DNA of 64,000 nucleotides, taken from Blastomyces gilchristii SLH14081 (taxonomy: Eukaryota > Ascomycota > Eurotiomycetes > Onygenales > Ajellomycetaceae). The stretch is from contig NW_003101650.1 in the NCBI RefSeq assembly GCF_000003855.2, forward strand, positions 71,054-135,053, read 5' to 3'. Under the pieces are notes generated by a model that saw only the letters and a list, made by a program, of their open reading frames with translations, was not told the origin of the DNA and ran no database searches. How positions within the stretch are numbered: position 1 is the stretch's first letter; each line of letters opens with the position of its first letter. Below are positions 22,745 to 36,900 of this stretch, piece by piece. A program made the position numbers and the translations under genes.

Positions 22745-25700
22745 TACCTCAAAAGTCTGAGATAAAGTCAAGAGTAGTGATCTATGAAAGAAAGAGATCA
22801 AGATATCAATTTAATCTAAGATTTGATATCATGTCTGACCCTGATATTCTGATGAGTGATATTATAGATAAAGAAAATGAGTTTGATACTATACAGCTCA
22901 TAAATATCTATAATGAAAAGTCATTGAAGGAAAATAACAATATCTGAACAATTGATAGAGGATTTCTGAACATAACTTCATCAAGAAACTCTATAATTGC
23001 AGGAGATTTCAATGCACATCATCTCTGATGAAATTCAGAATGCAAGAGAGCAGTGAGAGCTGATAATCTGATTGAATGAATCTTTGAGCATTCAATAGAT
23101 TTAGTTAATAAGTCTGATCAACAAACATTCTTTAGAAAAGGCATGAAATAGAAGTCTATTATAGATCTAATCTTCATGTCACAAAATCTAATGAAAAGAA
23201 GACTTGTAAACTGGTTTATTAATTCAAATGAGACATCAGAATCAGGTCATGAGATTATTCAATTTGATATTGAACTGAGTGAAAAATAAATGAGTGAAAA
23301 TCCTCTTCTCTCTAATCAGTATAACTTTGAAAAAGCTGATTGAAAAGCAGTTAAAGAAAGCATAAAACTGTTAAAATCTGAAAGACAGAATGAGCTATAT
23401 TGAAATTCTGGTCAAGATATCTCAAATGAAATGCTTGAGAATAGAGTGAAGCTTATTACATCTATTATTCTAACAAGTGTTAGAGATAATATTTCAAAGA
23501 GAAAATCTTCTGAGTATTCAAAACCTTGATGAAATGAGAATATCTCATTTAAAAGGAAAGAATTAGCTACTGCAAGAAGAGATTGAAAGAATGATATAAT
23601 ATCTGATAAAGAGTTCAAAGCTGTCAGAAATGAATAATTTTCAGATATTAAAAGAGCTAAAACAGACTACTGAAATAAATTTCTTGAAGAAGCACAAGAA
23701 AAGAAAGTTTTTAAAGCTTTTAACTATACTAAAACAAGAAGTGTAGCAAAACTTTCAGCCTTAGAATATGAGTTTCAGAATGAATCATATACAGCAAACT
23801 CTTTTGAGAAAAAATGTCAAGCTTTCATGAGAATTCTCTTTCAGAACTCACCAGATTCAGATTCAGATTCAGAGGAAGAGAATATATCACTTCTCAACTA
23901 TATTCATGAAAATGACTGAGAATGACCTGATCTTACATAAGATGAATTAGAGTCAGCTATCTTCTCAAGTTCTGGTAAAACTGCTACAGATCCTGATTCA
24001 ATTAATCACTTGATTATTCAAAATACATATTTCTACTTAAAGAATGAATATTTTGAGCTCTTTTTCAATCTCTTAAAAAATGAATATCATTCTGAATGCT
24101 GGAGAGAAGCCACTGAAGTGATTCTTGCAAAACCTAATAGAAAAACTTCAATTTCTAAGTCATATAGAGTAATATCTCTATTGAACTGCCTAGGAAAGGT
24201 TTTAGAAAAGATAATAACTACTTAACTATCTTTTATAAGCTCTATAAGTAATTCTCTTTTATTCAGTGAACAAATGAAAGATAGAAAACAGTGTTCTGCA
24301 ATTGACACTATTCTCTCAGTTGTTCATGATATTCAAATAGCAAAGCATGAGAATCTGGTCTCAACTGCAGTTTTTATTGATATAAAAGAAGCATTTAATC
24401 ATGTTTCAAAGTCAAAGTTAATTCAGACATTGAAGATATTAAAACTGCCACTTTCTCTAATAAAATGAGTTAACTGTTTTATATCTAAAAGAATTATACA
24501 ACTCTTCTTTGATGAAATGAAACAAGACAAGACTGAGATAAAAATAGAAGTATCATAGAGATCTTCAATCTCACTCATTTTATTTACAATATACACTGCA
24601 TATCTATTCAAAAATAGAAATATGAGAATAGTGCAATCTTTAAGTTATATGAATGATATTGATCTAGTCTACAGCTCAAAAACTATCAAAGAGAATTTGA
24701 AAGTAATTGAAGAAGCTGTAAAGAAAATCTTTATTAGAGCAGATATCAATCAAATTCAATTTAATATGAATAAAACTGAGTTAATTCATTTCTTTTCTAG
24801 ATTCAATATGAAAGAACTATCTCTAACTCTTTTAAATAGAGAGATTAAACCCAGTGTAAATATCAAATGATTAGAAGTATAGTTAAACTCCAAGTTGAAT
24901 TTTAAATATCACATTCAACAAAGAACTGTCAAGACAGAAAGACTATTGAATAACATAATCAGACTATTAAATACAGAGAGAGGTCTATCCTTCCAGGCTA
25001 TGAGACAGTTATATATAGCCTGTATTACATCAGTAGCTGATTATGAAGTTCAAGTTTGATGAAATAATCAAGAGAATTTCACTGAACTCTTTCAAAGTCT
25101 GTAAAACAGAGCCTTGAGAAGAATTCTGAGAGCATTCAAATCATCTTCTATTAAAGTAATGAAAATTGAAGCTTCAATTCCTTCTTCTGCTATTAAATTT
25201 GAAAAGGCCTGTATGAACTATGCTCTGAGAGTTATAAAGATGAGCTCAAATCATATAATCAGAGAAAGAGTCTCATCTTCATTTTCATCAATTAACTCTG
25301 GAAATGAACTGGATTGGAATAGATTTCTTGATTGAAATGAAAATGATTCTTCAAAGAAAATGCCTTCTCAACTTTACAGACTATACTCTCTGATTAAAAA
25401 TCAATTTTCTTCTTTAAATGTTGAAAAAGTGAATCATGAGAAGTTATCTCTCTGAAGAGAAAAGCTTGAATCTCTTATAGACTTACAAATAAGTGAACTA
25501 TCAAAAGAGAAAGAATATGAACAGCATTTGAAGAGAATTTCTAAAATCAATATAAAAGACTCTATTCTGATTTATTCAGATAACTTAAAAAATGAGAACT
25601 TGAATAGATTAGACACAGGCATTGCTTATACTGAAGATAATATCAATTTTATCTCAGATTTCTAGAATCTAGGCTGTGAATGTGAAGTCTTTAATACTGA

Positions 25701-26869
25701 ACTATTTGTAATAGTGAAAGCTTTCAAACTCATTGAAATAAAATCTCATAAAAGAGAAAATTATTTGAAAGAGATATGAATATTCTCTGATAGTCAAGCT
25801 GCTTTAAAAAGACTTAGAAATAGTCAGATTTATAATGATCAAATGAATCTTGAACTGATCTTAAACTCTGTTTTAAAAATTTAAAAGAGAAGAATATCAA
25901 AGCTGATAATTCATCTGCACTGAGTTCCTACTCATATGAATATTCATGACAATGAATTGGCTGATTCAGCTGTAAAAAAGGGTGTAGAATTAAGCAGATC
26001 TATTCAAAAAATTATATTCTGATCTTTTATAAAGAGAAAAATAAAAGAATCTTGTTTAGATAAGTGAAATGAAAGCTGGCAGAAATAAAAGAAGAGTATA
26101 TATTATTCAAGATTTGAAATAAAACCCAAGTAGAAATCTTGTTCAATTAAATGTAAAAAGAAAATATTCTCATCTATAATACAGCTGAAACTAGAACATG
26201 ACTATTTCAAATCTTATATACAAAGATTTGATGATAGATTTGACTCAATAGAATGCTCATTCTGCAATACAAATGAGAATTCTAAGCATATTGTAATGCA
26301 CTGTGCATTATACAATAGTCTCAGAGCCAGATTGAAAGAGAAGTATGATCTAAATCAATTAAATATGAGATTCTTATTCTCAACTGAGACAGGAATTAAA
26401 TACTTAATAGACTTTCTATCAGAAACTCAAGCAGCTACAAGAAAATGGCTAAATTCAGAATTATCTAAATATGAAGAGAAGGAAATCAACTAGATATAGT
26501 CTGTTAAAACAGCTATATACTATCTTTTAATAATTTGTTTTGTTACAGTCTTTCTTTACTTTATCTTTTCCTTTCAATTTCTTTCTGTCTATCTATTTAA
26601 TGTGTCTATCTTTAAGACTGTGTTCTCTTTTCCTTTGTCATGATATTGTCAAATGATTTCAAAGTATCAGAAGATGTTAAAACACTGTAATTTGTAAACA
26701 GTTTTTATATTCTGAGCTGAAATTTTCTGATTTTGCATATCTGAAATTGATGAATGTATAATAGTTAACTTTACAGATATAGAAAAAACTCTGAGAACTA
26801 AAAGTTCTCAGGTAGATGTCATAGTCTCTGACTGCATACATCTATAATTGAAGAATAATAATAATAATA
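22745..26869 (+). mobile_element. LINE (non-LTR) retrotransposon, Tad-like, 5'-truncated and mutated
   Basis: An ORF2-type polyprotein relic of 4.1 kb. An AP-endonuclease domain carries GDFNAHH (23002-23022). The reverse transcriptase follows, with a KP...YR.ISLLN.LGK.LEK.I motif (24.1-24.2 kb) and a catalytic box reading YMND (24646-24657) for the expected ADD. An RNase H domain follows (25.6-26.0 kb: TELFVIVKAF, FSDSQAAL, DNELADSAVKKG). Near the C-terminus is a zinc knuckle-like CSFCNTNENSKHIVMHC (about 26.25-26.31 kb). It ends in (TAA)n at 26850-26869 and is flanked by a 13-bp duplication. There is no room for ORF1, so the copy is 5'-truncated. RNase H after RT with a Cys-rich C-terminus points to the Tad clade of fungal LINEs. 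Many Trp positions read TGA. Confidence 0.88.
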
Positions 26870-27744
26870 ACTGTATACATTTCATTCTGAAGAAATTGAA
26901 TGTTATAGTGAATTGACTATAGCTGAGAAATATACATCATGTATAACAGTTTCTTGAATTAATCTTATATTATCATAGATTTATTAAGAATTTTATATGA
27001 ATATCTACATCACTCTCAGATCTCTTAAGAGAAATGAATATAAATCTGTAAAAGAAGAAGTTTCATTCAATTATCTGAAATACTGTGTGTGAAGAGGCTT
27101 TTCTCACACTGAGAGAATGTGTAATAACATTCTCAGTACTTATTTAAATAGATTGTGATAAATCTTTCTACATTGAGATAAATGCATCTGAATGAGCTAT
27201 CAGAGATATTCTTCTACAGATAAGCAAGAACAGCAAGCTGTACTTAGTAATATATAATGATAGAAAACTATCAGACACTGAGCTCAATTATTCAGTGTAT
27301 GAAAAGAAATTACTAGTAATTAAGTACATACTGATGTTATGAGATAGATATATTGATAATAAGTATATAACAATGATGATTATGAATTACAAAAGTCTTC
27401 TCTATCTACAATTGATGATAAAATCTTTCAAATACTTAGTATGTTGAATCTCAGATTTTCAAGTGTATAATCTTCATATTAAATACTGAAAGAGATCAGA
27501 CACTGTGATATCTAATGCAATCAGTTACAGACTCAATTTCATGAGTGAGAGTTCTGTGAATCAGATATAAGAGAAGTTCATGTTAAATATACTGAGAGAG
27601 TGTAAGAAATCAGAATGAGTAAACACAATGATCTTCTACTTAGAGAATAGCAAGATATCAGATAACAAGTATCTTATGAAAGTAGTAGAAGAGATGCTTT
27701 CAAACTTCAAGCTGAGAAAATTGAAAAATAATGTTATCCTTTAC
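26870..27744 (+). mobile_element. Element A, segment 2: end of RT and RNase H
   Basis: Resumes at the duplicated ACTGTATACATTT and aligns with 62199-63070 of copy B. The RNase H core is readable (YEKKLLVIKY, LWDRYIDNKY, then TDH replaced by MNY), with several stops. It is interrupted at 27744 by the hAT MITE. Confidence 0.85.
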
Positions 27745-28250
27745 TAGACTGACCGCCGGGATCATGAATTTCACATTTGATCTCATTTGATCTGGTCTCA
27801 TACATTTCTTGGCGTGAATCCCGCTGGGACTGGCTATTAAAAAAACATGCAAAGTGACTATATATCAGATTTTAAAATGAGATCATGACTTGAAAAAAAT
27901 GAGAAAGTGATTTCATTTGGTTTCATTTAGTCTCATTCTTAGCATAAAGTTACTATTTTTAGACATTTTATGGTTTTTTTTAGACTATTTTTAATTTTTT
28001 AAAAAGTAATGCTTTTTGATAACACTCAAATGAGATTTAAAGTCATTTAAAGCAATAAAAATAATTTAAATTGAGAAGTGGAAATCATGATCTCATTTGA
28101 AAAATGTGATAAGAGTAGACAGTAAGTCTCACTGAGACAGTATGAAACTACTATCTAATGTCAAAACTGTGTAATGAGATCAGTTGAATTGATAATGAAA
28201 CTATCAAAAAATCTGATTCTGGTCTTAGACACGGTCACACAGTCAGTCTA
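27745..28250. mobile_element. Non-autonomous hAT element (MITE) related to the element at 51103-56828
   Basis: Ends are TAGACTGACCG at the left and the inverted CAGTCAGTCTA at the right. The first ~95 bp and last ~45 bp match the termini of the 5.7-kb hAT element, including the subterminal TTTCTTGGCGTGA. The interior is short and non-coding and contains one palindromic AGTAATGCTTTTTGATAACA motif. Flanks are TCCTTTAC on the left and, after five extra bases, TACTTTAC on the right, an imperfect 8-bp duplication. It looks like an internal-deletion derivative. It interrupts the integrase region of element A. Confidence 0.8.
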
Positions 28251-28707
28251 ATCTATACTTTACTGTGATTTAGAATATGTAGAAGCTCTCTATCTAGAAT
28301 CTTTATTTAGATATAACTTAGTAGCTTACATATATAAGGAATTCAGTCACTTAGAAAGCTCTGAACTCATGAGTGTACTTAAATCAAGAGTATACTGATT
28401 AAGTATGACTGAGAACATTCAGATATACAGTCACAAGTGTCTGAATTATCAGATTATAAAAGAATCTAAGAAAGAATTAGTATATGAGAAAGTATAATAT
28501 CAGATAAAGTATATAATACAATTATTTAAATAATGAGAAATGAATCTCATAGACATATTACTATGAATATCAAATGAAAATTGATGAATAATCACTACTA
28601 TTGATTACACTACTAGCTGACTAGTTATAAAAGCAGTTTCAGAGATAATAGAGAAGATGATAGTGAAGTTTCTATATAATGAGATCTATGTTAACTATGA
28701 AATACTG
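28251..28707 (+). mobile_element. Element A, segment 3: N-terminal half of integrase
   Basis: Aligns with 63073-63516 of copy B. The zinc-binding HHCC motif has lost its last Cys (CLNYQ, where B keeps CLNCQ), while the first catalytic Asp in the AIDYTT-like segment is kept. It is cut at 28707 inside the integrase core by the second E element; the reading resumes at 50998. Confidence 0.85.
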
Positions 28708-29240
28708 TGTAACATGGCAGAACCGAAGTGATGACTAGTTAGCAGCATTATATAGAAGTAGTTGTTTGAGAAGCTGTATAAGTGAGCTTGACTATCTTAC
28801 TTGAATAGTGAGCTTATAGACTACAGAGTTATTATGAGAATATCACAGATATGATACTTAGTATACTAAGAAGATTGTATAAGATACATAGTAACTCTTA
28901 TATATATTTCAGTAGAAGAAAAAATAAATCACTGACTTCTTTTATAAGAAGTCAGTATCTAGCTATTCTATATAGATAATAAGCAGATACTTTCTCTCAT
29001 TTCATGAGTGAGAATAGCTGAAGTGATATCTCAGCAGTGTCTCACTATCAAGAAAAAGTAATCTGCTGATCTTGTATAGAAGCAGAGTTCTTATATTTAT
29101 TAATCAGATCTTTCTATGATATATCTGAATAATATTATAGAGTGATTAAAAACTAGTTTGAATGAGATAAAATCATCTGTATGAAAGTAATAAGCTGTGT
29201 GAAATCATAATAAGATCTTGATACAGCTGAGAGTGTGATA
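28708..29240 (-). repeat. 3' LTR of the second E element
   Basis: 533 bp, reading TGTAACATGGCAGAACCG at the outer edge on the plus strand. The outer (left) edge still has CC and CG, and the inner edge is mutated (GTGTGATA in place of GCGTGACA). Confidence 0.92.
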
Positions 29241-32200
29241 ATATTCTTCTCTTTAAGAGTATAGTCTCTATACTCTTAAGATTACTGAATTAGAAATTAT
29301 CTTTGTTATATAGTAATAGTTATCAACTGATTAACAGTATATATACTGCATGTGATATAAAGAAATAGATAAGTTTTTCTACTGACTGTATAGATCTTTC
29401 TTTATTCATCTTCATTCAAATCAAATATGTGATAAGTGAGTTTCTTATATATCAATTTGAAATGAAGAAAACATAGTTAATAAGTAACTTACAGATCTCT
29501 TATCATATTTCATTCTATATATGAAATTCTCTGCAAAAGTGATGTATTTTAGAGACAAAGCTAACAGTAGTGACAGAATTTTTTAAAAAGATCTCTCTCT
29601 CTATGAAATATTTTTCTTTCTCTTCTTCTCAATTATAATAGTGAGTGTATAAGAGTATCATTCTTGAAGAATAATAAAGAGCTTATTCTGACATTTTCTA
29701 GTGAATAAATGTCTTTGTGATGCAGCTGTAGTCTTTATAACTGCTAAGAAAGCCTGGTTGAAGGTGAAGATGATAGTGTTAACAGACTGCAGAAGCATTA
29801 CTCTCATTGTCACATCTTCTTCTTCTTCTTCTTCTACTTCTCTTACAGCTGTGGTGATAGTTGCTGTGTCTTGCAGTGAGGTGTCATTCTCTCTGCTGAT
29901 TGATTTGTCTGTGTTCAGTTCTTTCTCTGTCTTCTTCACTGCCATTGCAACACCACTCTCTCTCTCAATCAACACAGTGATGTATGACCCTGTGTGATTA
30001 TTCAGAGAGAATTCTGAGAAGAGCTTGATTTCAGAGACAACAGCTCTGAGAAGCTCAGTCTGTAGTTTCTCTCTCATGACATGTCTGAGCTCTGCTCAGA
30101 ATGCTGCTGAGTTAAGTTCACAGAATTCTGTGATTTCTTTATCTTCTTTCTATAAAGAGGCTTCAGTGTGACTTCTGATCAGTACTGCTACTTGTCTGCA
30201 CTGCACTAAGCAGCTGAAGAAGAGAGAGATCTTATATATCTATCTCTTCTCTCACTCTTATTATTTTCATTGTATCTGTAATAATAACTTCTATCTCTCT
30301 GTAAGTATTATCTATTCTACAAGAAGATATTGTATCAGCTCTGATAGTACAGAGTGAGAGTCTCAGAGCTTCAAGTATTGATAGATTTCATCAAGACTGA
30401 GAAGTTTTCTCTTACTCATCTATAAAAGAAGATGAAAGTGTGAATCTCTGAGATGAAAAAATATCTCAGAATGACTGACTTTAAGAAGAAATCAGTCAGT
30501 ACTGCTGTTGAAAGTGTTATAAAGATTAATTACTGATTAAAGAGAATCTCACTTCAGTTGAAGTAGATAACTAAGATACTTTATAAGTTAATAAGTTAAT
30601 ACTTTCAGTATCTTTTATACTTCTCTACAGCATACTCTTCTGTAATACTACAGTACTAACTTCTCAGCAGATAAAGATACTAATATCAGAGACTTCAACA
30701 GTGAAGAATAAGTTTGATAAGAGTGTGATTATTAATAAGTAGATTCTGAGATTTCTTCTTTTTACTTTTTCAGTGAGCTGCAGTCTCATTAGAATAGCAG
30801 TAGTCTGTAAGTTAATAATATCAATCTTTTTTATTAATTTTAAATATTTCTTTCTTTTCTTATTAATCACTTCAGGAATTTTATACTTGTATAGTCTCAT
30901 TAAACTTTTAAAAAATCTCTTTAGAAGAAAATAGAAGAAGAGTACTACAGAGTCTATAAGACACTGACTCATCACTGTGAGATTATCTCTAAAAAATTCT
31001 TTAAAAAAAATAAGAAGTCTTAAGTAGTATTTCTTATTCAATGTCTCTGATATATAACAGAGTAGTCTCTACTAACTGTCTTATAGCTTACAATCTCTTT
31101 CTCAGCATTTTTCAAATACTTAAGCAGTTCTCATAAATTCTCTGATAATGAATAATCTTCTTATTTAATAAGATATTAAAGCTTACTGTAATATATTCAC
31201 TTATTTAATATTTTCTTCACAAGATATTTGATATCTCTCTCAATCTTGATATCATTCAGTCAAGATAGCTCTGTTTCAGAGTGTTACTTATAGAACTTTA
31301 AATAGAAAATGTGAAAAATAGAATGAATTAATTTTAATTCTGTGAGTAATTTTAACTTATATATCTGCTTACTTATTACTCTTGTTACTGAGAAAGATTC
31401 TAGTCATCACTCACTGAGCTTCTTACACAGTCTCATTGTCTTAATATTTTTTACTGAAAATAGTACTTGATTCTCTATCAAGAACTTTATTAAAAGATGT
31501 TTTTAATTATAGTATTTTATCTATTACTTCTGAGTGTGATGAATGCTTTTTATCATCTTCTTATGAATTTTATTTAAAAGTTTCAATCTCACTTTTACTT
31601 CTGATACTGAGAAATACTCTATTCTCTATATCTGTTCAATATTCTGACTGTCTATTTCTCTTTTTGAAATGTCATCTGTGACATCACTGAGTAATGAAGA
31701 ATTATATTTATAATAAGTATAGAAAGAGAATATCTTTAAGATTACATTCTTTACATTGTTATATACAAATTCAGTAGTTAGAAGATGTTTGAGTTAATCA
31801 TTCTAATAATATGAATAGAACACTCAAAGATACTATACTAGTGTCTGATTCTAGTGTTCAGTCTGATCATCTGTCTACAGATGAAATACAGTACTGAGAA
31901 GACATCTTATTATAAGATGATAGTAAAAAGCTGATCAGTATTTACTGATGAAGAGAAATTCTTAATCTGTTACTAATAATTTCAGAGCACTGTGATTATG
32001 AATGATAATATCTAAAAACAGGTCAGTTAATTCAGAGGCTTTAATCTTTTTATAAGTAGAAATATATCTGATCATCTTCATAAAGCAGTTAATAATAATT
32101 AAAATTAAGTCATATTCTTTGACTCTTGTCAACTTTAATAGATTAACTATGAAATTTATTGATAGATTCTATTATAAGTTCTTTAAAACAGACAGTGATA

Positions 32201-33729
32201 TCAACTTACTGTATTACTTATATCACAGAATCTTTATTCTTTGATAGATATTATAAGTCTTAATATACTCTTTGACATCTATTCAGAGCTTGTCTTAAAT
32301 ATATTTACATTTTAGAAGCTTCTCAGTCTTCTCTAATCTGAAGTGTTCTGTATAAGAATTATTATAATGAATTCTTAATAACTTCTGATGCATCACTCTG
32401 CTACAAGAGACAAAGACTGAATCATTCAGCAGTAGAAGTTCATATTCTTCTAGTTATCAGTGACTTGATTTCTTAGCAGCACTGTTCTGCTCAGAGTCTG
32501 TCTCTTTCAAGTTTAAATCAGATTCTTTCTTCTTCAACTTCTGAATTCAAGCTGCAGTAGAGATGTCTCTCTTCTGTAATTTATCAATAAATTTCAAAAG
32601 TAGTCAGATTGAAAGATTGTAGACTATTTCATTCTTTATCAATTTAATGATTATAAAATATAACATGAGAAGCTTATAATCTTCAGTGTCAGTTCTCTGC
32701 AGAGACTCAGATTTTCTTTTATCTTCTATACTGAGTTACACAGCTGTCTTTTCAGCACTGTTTCTGAGCTTCAGAGAATCTCAATTCTCTGCAGTCAGCT
32801 TCTTCTGCAGTGATGACAGAGATTCTTTTATAGAATTCTTCTTCACATTAATAATATTATAATCAGACTGTCTAGATAATGTGTTAATAAGATTAAGCTG
32901 ATCTGAACAGTATTAGATATAGAAATCATACTCTGAAAGCAGCTTCACTCACCTGACTTGACATTCTGTCAAGCTTTTTATTGTTAAGAAATAATGCAGA
33001 TTTGCATGATCAGTGAGAACTTACACTGAGTACTTACTATTCTAAAGATAATGTCACTAGATCTTAAAGAATTCAATAATTACTAACATCTTCTGATTAT
33101 GAGTATCATATCTTCTCTGCATGAGTGATAACTTCTTGAAGAAGAAGATCACTGATCTTCATTCACAGTATCTTATAGACTTTATAAAAAAGTCTTCTTT
33201 TACAGACAATTCATTGTCTGTTTCTTCAGAAGTAATTATTCTCTGATTCTTTTAATATTGAAAGATCTTCAGTGTCAACTGTGAAAAGATTTCACAGATC
33301 TTATTTCTGAATACATCAGTCTTATACTGACTGAGTAAGTCAGAGTTAAAGTGATTCAGTATTGTAGCATTTGTGAAAGCTTGTTTTAATTTCATAAACA
33401 TCTGTACAGTATCTTGAATAAGAGTAAATAATCTCATTTTTCTATCTTTCACACTTCTCTTTAACAGATCTGTAAGAGAGACAGTAATCTGTGAATATAT
33501 ATAGATAAATCATCTGTAGAAATTTATAAATTCTAGAAACATCTGCATCTCACAGTATGTCTGCAGTGTTGATCAGTTCTCAATGATGAAGATCTGACTT
33601 CTGTTCATTGAAATGCTATTCATCTCAATAATATAATCTAAGAAATCAATCTTCTGCATGTAGAATGAGCATTTTTCAGTGTTTACATAGAGTTAATACT
33701 GTCTCAAGTGACTCAATACTTCTTAAACA
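29241..33729 (-). mobile_element. Second E element: RNase H, integrase and 3' region (mutated)
   Basis: Minus-strand continuation after the L insertion. Next to 33729 the frame resumes the RT thumb (LYVNTEKCSFYMQKIDFLDY). RNase H follows at about 33.1-33.45 kb (MKLKQAFTNATILNHF, the usual start of the domain), then integrase-like sequence (about 31.5-32.6 kb). Downstream, 29241-31.1 kb contains two longer open stretches (minus 30664-31041 and 29658-30077) without recognised motifs. The remainder is broken by stops. Confidence 0.75.
29658..30077 (-). pseudogene. Extra open reading frame near the 3' LTR of element E, unrecognised
   Basis: 139 codons without a stop, unusually long for this mutated block. 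The product is hydrophilic, with a run of glutamates (REVEEEEEEDVT) in the middle and a Cys/Lys-rich C-terminus. It lies between the integrase region and the 3' LTR, where some Ty3 elements carry an additional ORF or chromodomain tail. No domain is recognised. The frame may be the remnant of such an ORF or may be open by chance, since (CTT)n-like sequence (29817-29835) makes the acidic run. Confidence 0.35.
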
Positions 33730-33987
33730 TGTAAGAATAAGTGCTCGCAGGCGATTATTCGAGTGTTTGCAGCTTGGCGTGATATGTACTGTTAACTACT
33801 AGAAGTATTCACAGTAGAAAGATAAAATGTAGAGGTTAAATCTATAATAGCATTCAAGCTGAGTTGTGAATAGTATTCATGAACTTCAGTCTATATAGTT
33901 GTGTGTAGTCAAGAGCTGCTAACTCTATTAATTATACAAGAGATAGAAATAGAGATAAAGAATTCATGAGAAGTGAGATTTCTTATA
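33730..33987 (-). repeat. 3' LTR of L-old
   Basis: 258 bp. A purine tract (AGAGAGAAGGAGATA on the minus strand) directly precedes it and serves as the polypurine tract. The outer (left) third keeps CG (GTGCTCGCAGGCG), the inner part is mutated. Confidence 0.92.
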
Positions 33988-36900
33988 TATCTCCTTCTCT
34001 CTAAGGCTTTGTCTGTGAAGCCTTTTACTGAGTTACTTTATAGAATCAGCTCAGCACTGCAGTGATACTCACTAAAAATTCTTCATATCTATAAAAAACC
34101 TCAGTGAGAAAAAATCCCTTGTTATTATAAAGAGAAAAGAGTCTGTCACTCAGTTTCTTATTCTATGAGATTCTTTGTAATCTACAGATTCTTCTCTGAC
34201 TATTATACAGATTCATCTTACATCTTTCATACAGAAGAGTTTCAGTTGACTCTTAATCATTTTCATAAAATTCTTGTATAACTATCACACAGATTCATCT
34301 CACAGATGAATCACTCTCTGTGAGATCACTCTCATCAAAGAGAAGTATTCAGGAGTTAATCTTTCACTCATTCTCATGAATCATTGTTCTTTGACACTGT
34401 AGAATTGTGAGAAATTTTTCATTCTTTCATTAACTCTGTAGAATTGTAGAATCATGATGTCTACAGTCTGTAATTACTCTTTATAGTTATATAGAAAGAT
34501 TCAGATCTGTGATTTATAATCACTCTTATTTACTAGAGTGATCTGACTGTTTTATAGAATCACTTATAGTGTAAGTAAATCTCTCTAGAGTAGTATAAAT
34601 ATCTCAGATCTGTCTGTAAAATCTCATCTTCTTTTCTCTTTTTTTATAACAGCTCTTATTCTTATAAACTGTGAGTATTCTCATTCATCTGTGAAGTGTT
34701 TTTACTCAGATGATAGAGAGAGAGTGTTTCTGACAATGTTTATATATTGATTCAAGAACTTTTCAAGAATAAAAATTTTTTCAATTTCAATATCTTTGTA
34801 AATGATGTCTGACTGCTGCTGAGCTTCTTATGAGCATCTCTGTGACTTCTCTGATCACTTTTTACTGGCTGATGAAGCAGAGATGCTGCTGCTCATGACT
34901 GTATCTTCACTTCTCTCAGTCTCATCATCACATCTGATCTTCAGGCCAGCAGCTCACCTCATTCCTCTCTCAGATCAGTTCCTGGCTTCAAGCAGTGCAG
35001 TCTCTCTCTTTGCTGTAAGTCTTCTCATAAGTAATTTCTTACAGACTCTAGCTAACAGTTCTTACAAAGCTCTCAGTGTTGTCAGTGTCTTCTGCAGCTC
35101 TGCAGGTCTACAATCACTTTCTCTCTGCTCACACAATCTCTGATCAGATATATGCAAATATGTCTAGGTTCTCTATCAATGATTCTCACATCACAGCGCA
35201 TTTCTGCAATTTCATTGTTAATAGAAGATGAGTCTCTGAGTATCTGCAAAATCTGAGTAATCAAGACAATGTAAATGTCATGAATTCATGATGAAAGTTG
35301 ATCTGAGCAGATGAGTCTTCTCTTTATATCTCAATTATTTCCAGGCTGAATACTTCAGCACAACTGAGAAAGTGAACACAGCTTTATAAGAGATATCTAG
35401 TCACACACACAGATAATCAGCTCTCAAGACTCTGCTGCAACTGTATACACTCTGATATTCAGCTTCTCTGAAGTCTGTGCATTTCTGACAGTCTTCATAT
35501 TAAATGCAACAATTGTCTATACTATAGATATAATACTCTCTGCTTCTTTGAAGAGAGAAATTAATAGTTATGAGAGAATTGAGTATTGTAGATGTTAAGA
35601 GTGTGAGTGTGAGTTTTCTTTATTTTTTCTTTATTAATCTCTAAATTGTGTTTACAGTTCTGTTTATTTTCTGTTTTTTAACTTTAATAAGAATATGATT
35701 TCTTCTTCTCTTATATATACTGCAGACTGTTCATTTCAGTAGAAACTCATTATCTTATAGACTAGGGTTTGCAAATGACAGTATTAATGTCTTTATTATA
35801 ATCAGATTCTTAGTGAAGATTATATCATTCTGACTTGTTAGAATTCATAGTATGAAAGTCATGTCTCAGCTTCTACAGATATCTTATCTGTCTGAATAAT
35901 TCTTAAGTGAACTTATTCATCTTATCAGAATATTCTTATCACTGAACCTTGAATCAGAGCTTATAATCTCACTTCTCTGAGTCAATAATTTCTTTAATCT
36001 GATATTCTTCTTCACTCTCTAGTACTTTATGAACAGAGTGATAAGTCACAGAGTTCTCTTCTAAGAATTTCTTATATTTACAGAGTAAAGAGATATGAAA
36101 AATATTATATATCTATAACTCAGATAATAGTTTCAATCTGTAGAACTGTGAGTTAATTTTCTTCATAATCTTATAAGACTCTATTTATAAGAGATTCAGC
36201 TTCTTACTAAATCTTCATATAATAATGTTTTCTAGACTTAGTCAGACTCTATCATCTTTCTTGAAACTCTTTATAATATACTTGAAGTCATAGTATCTCT
36301 TCTGATACTCTTAAGTCTTTCTCAAGAATTTACAGACTTTCTCTCAGATCTTCTGAATTCTCTCAGCCTGTTCACAGACATTATCACACTCTATAGTGTA
36401 CTCTTACAGATTTATCAAGATCATTTATAAATAAGTCTCAGTAAGCATCTCAAAGAGAGTTTTATCTGTGCTGATATGCTTTGAGTTATTATATATAAAC
36501 TCTGTGAGTGATAGTTAATACACTCAGTCATTCTGATTATAATTGACAAAACATCACAGATACTATTTCAATATACTTATCAGATATTCTATCTAATTAT
36601 CTGTCTGTTGATAAAAAATCATGCTTAGATCTTGCAAGATCTTCAGTATAGTTATCAGATCAGATTAAAACTCTTCTATGAAGATTAATTCTCTATCTGA
36701 GACAATGTTTACAGGCAATTTATGCAACTGAATCATATCATAGATGAAGATATAAGTTAAATTCTTTGACTTCAAGTTCTTATAGATGAGTATAAAGTGT
36801 GCTATCTTAATAAAGTAATTCACTATCATCAGTACACTATTAAAGCAGGTATTATATATGTTCTTGCTTTCTGAGAGACTTATAAGAGTATTCATTTCTA

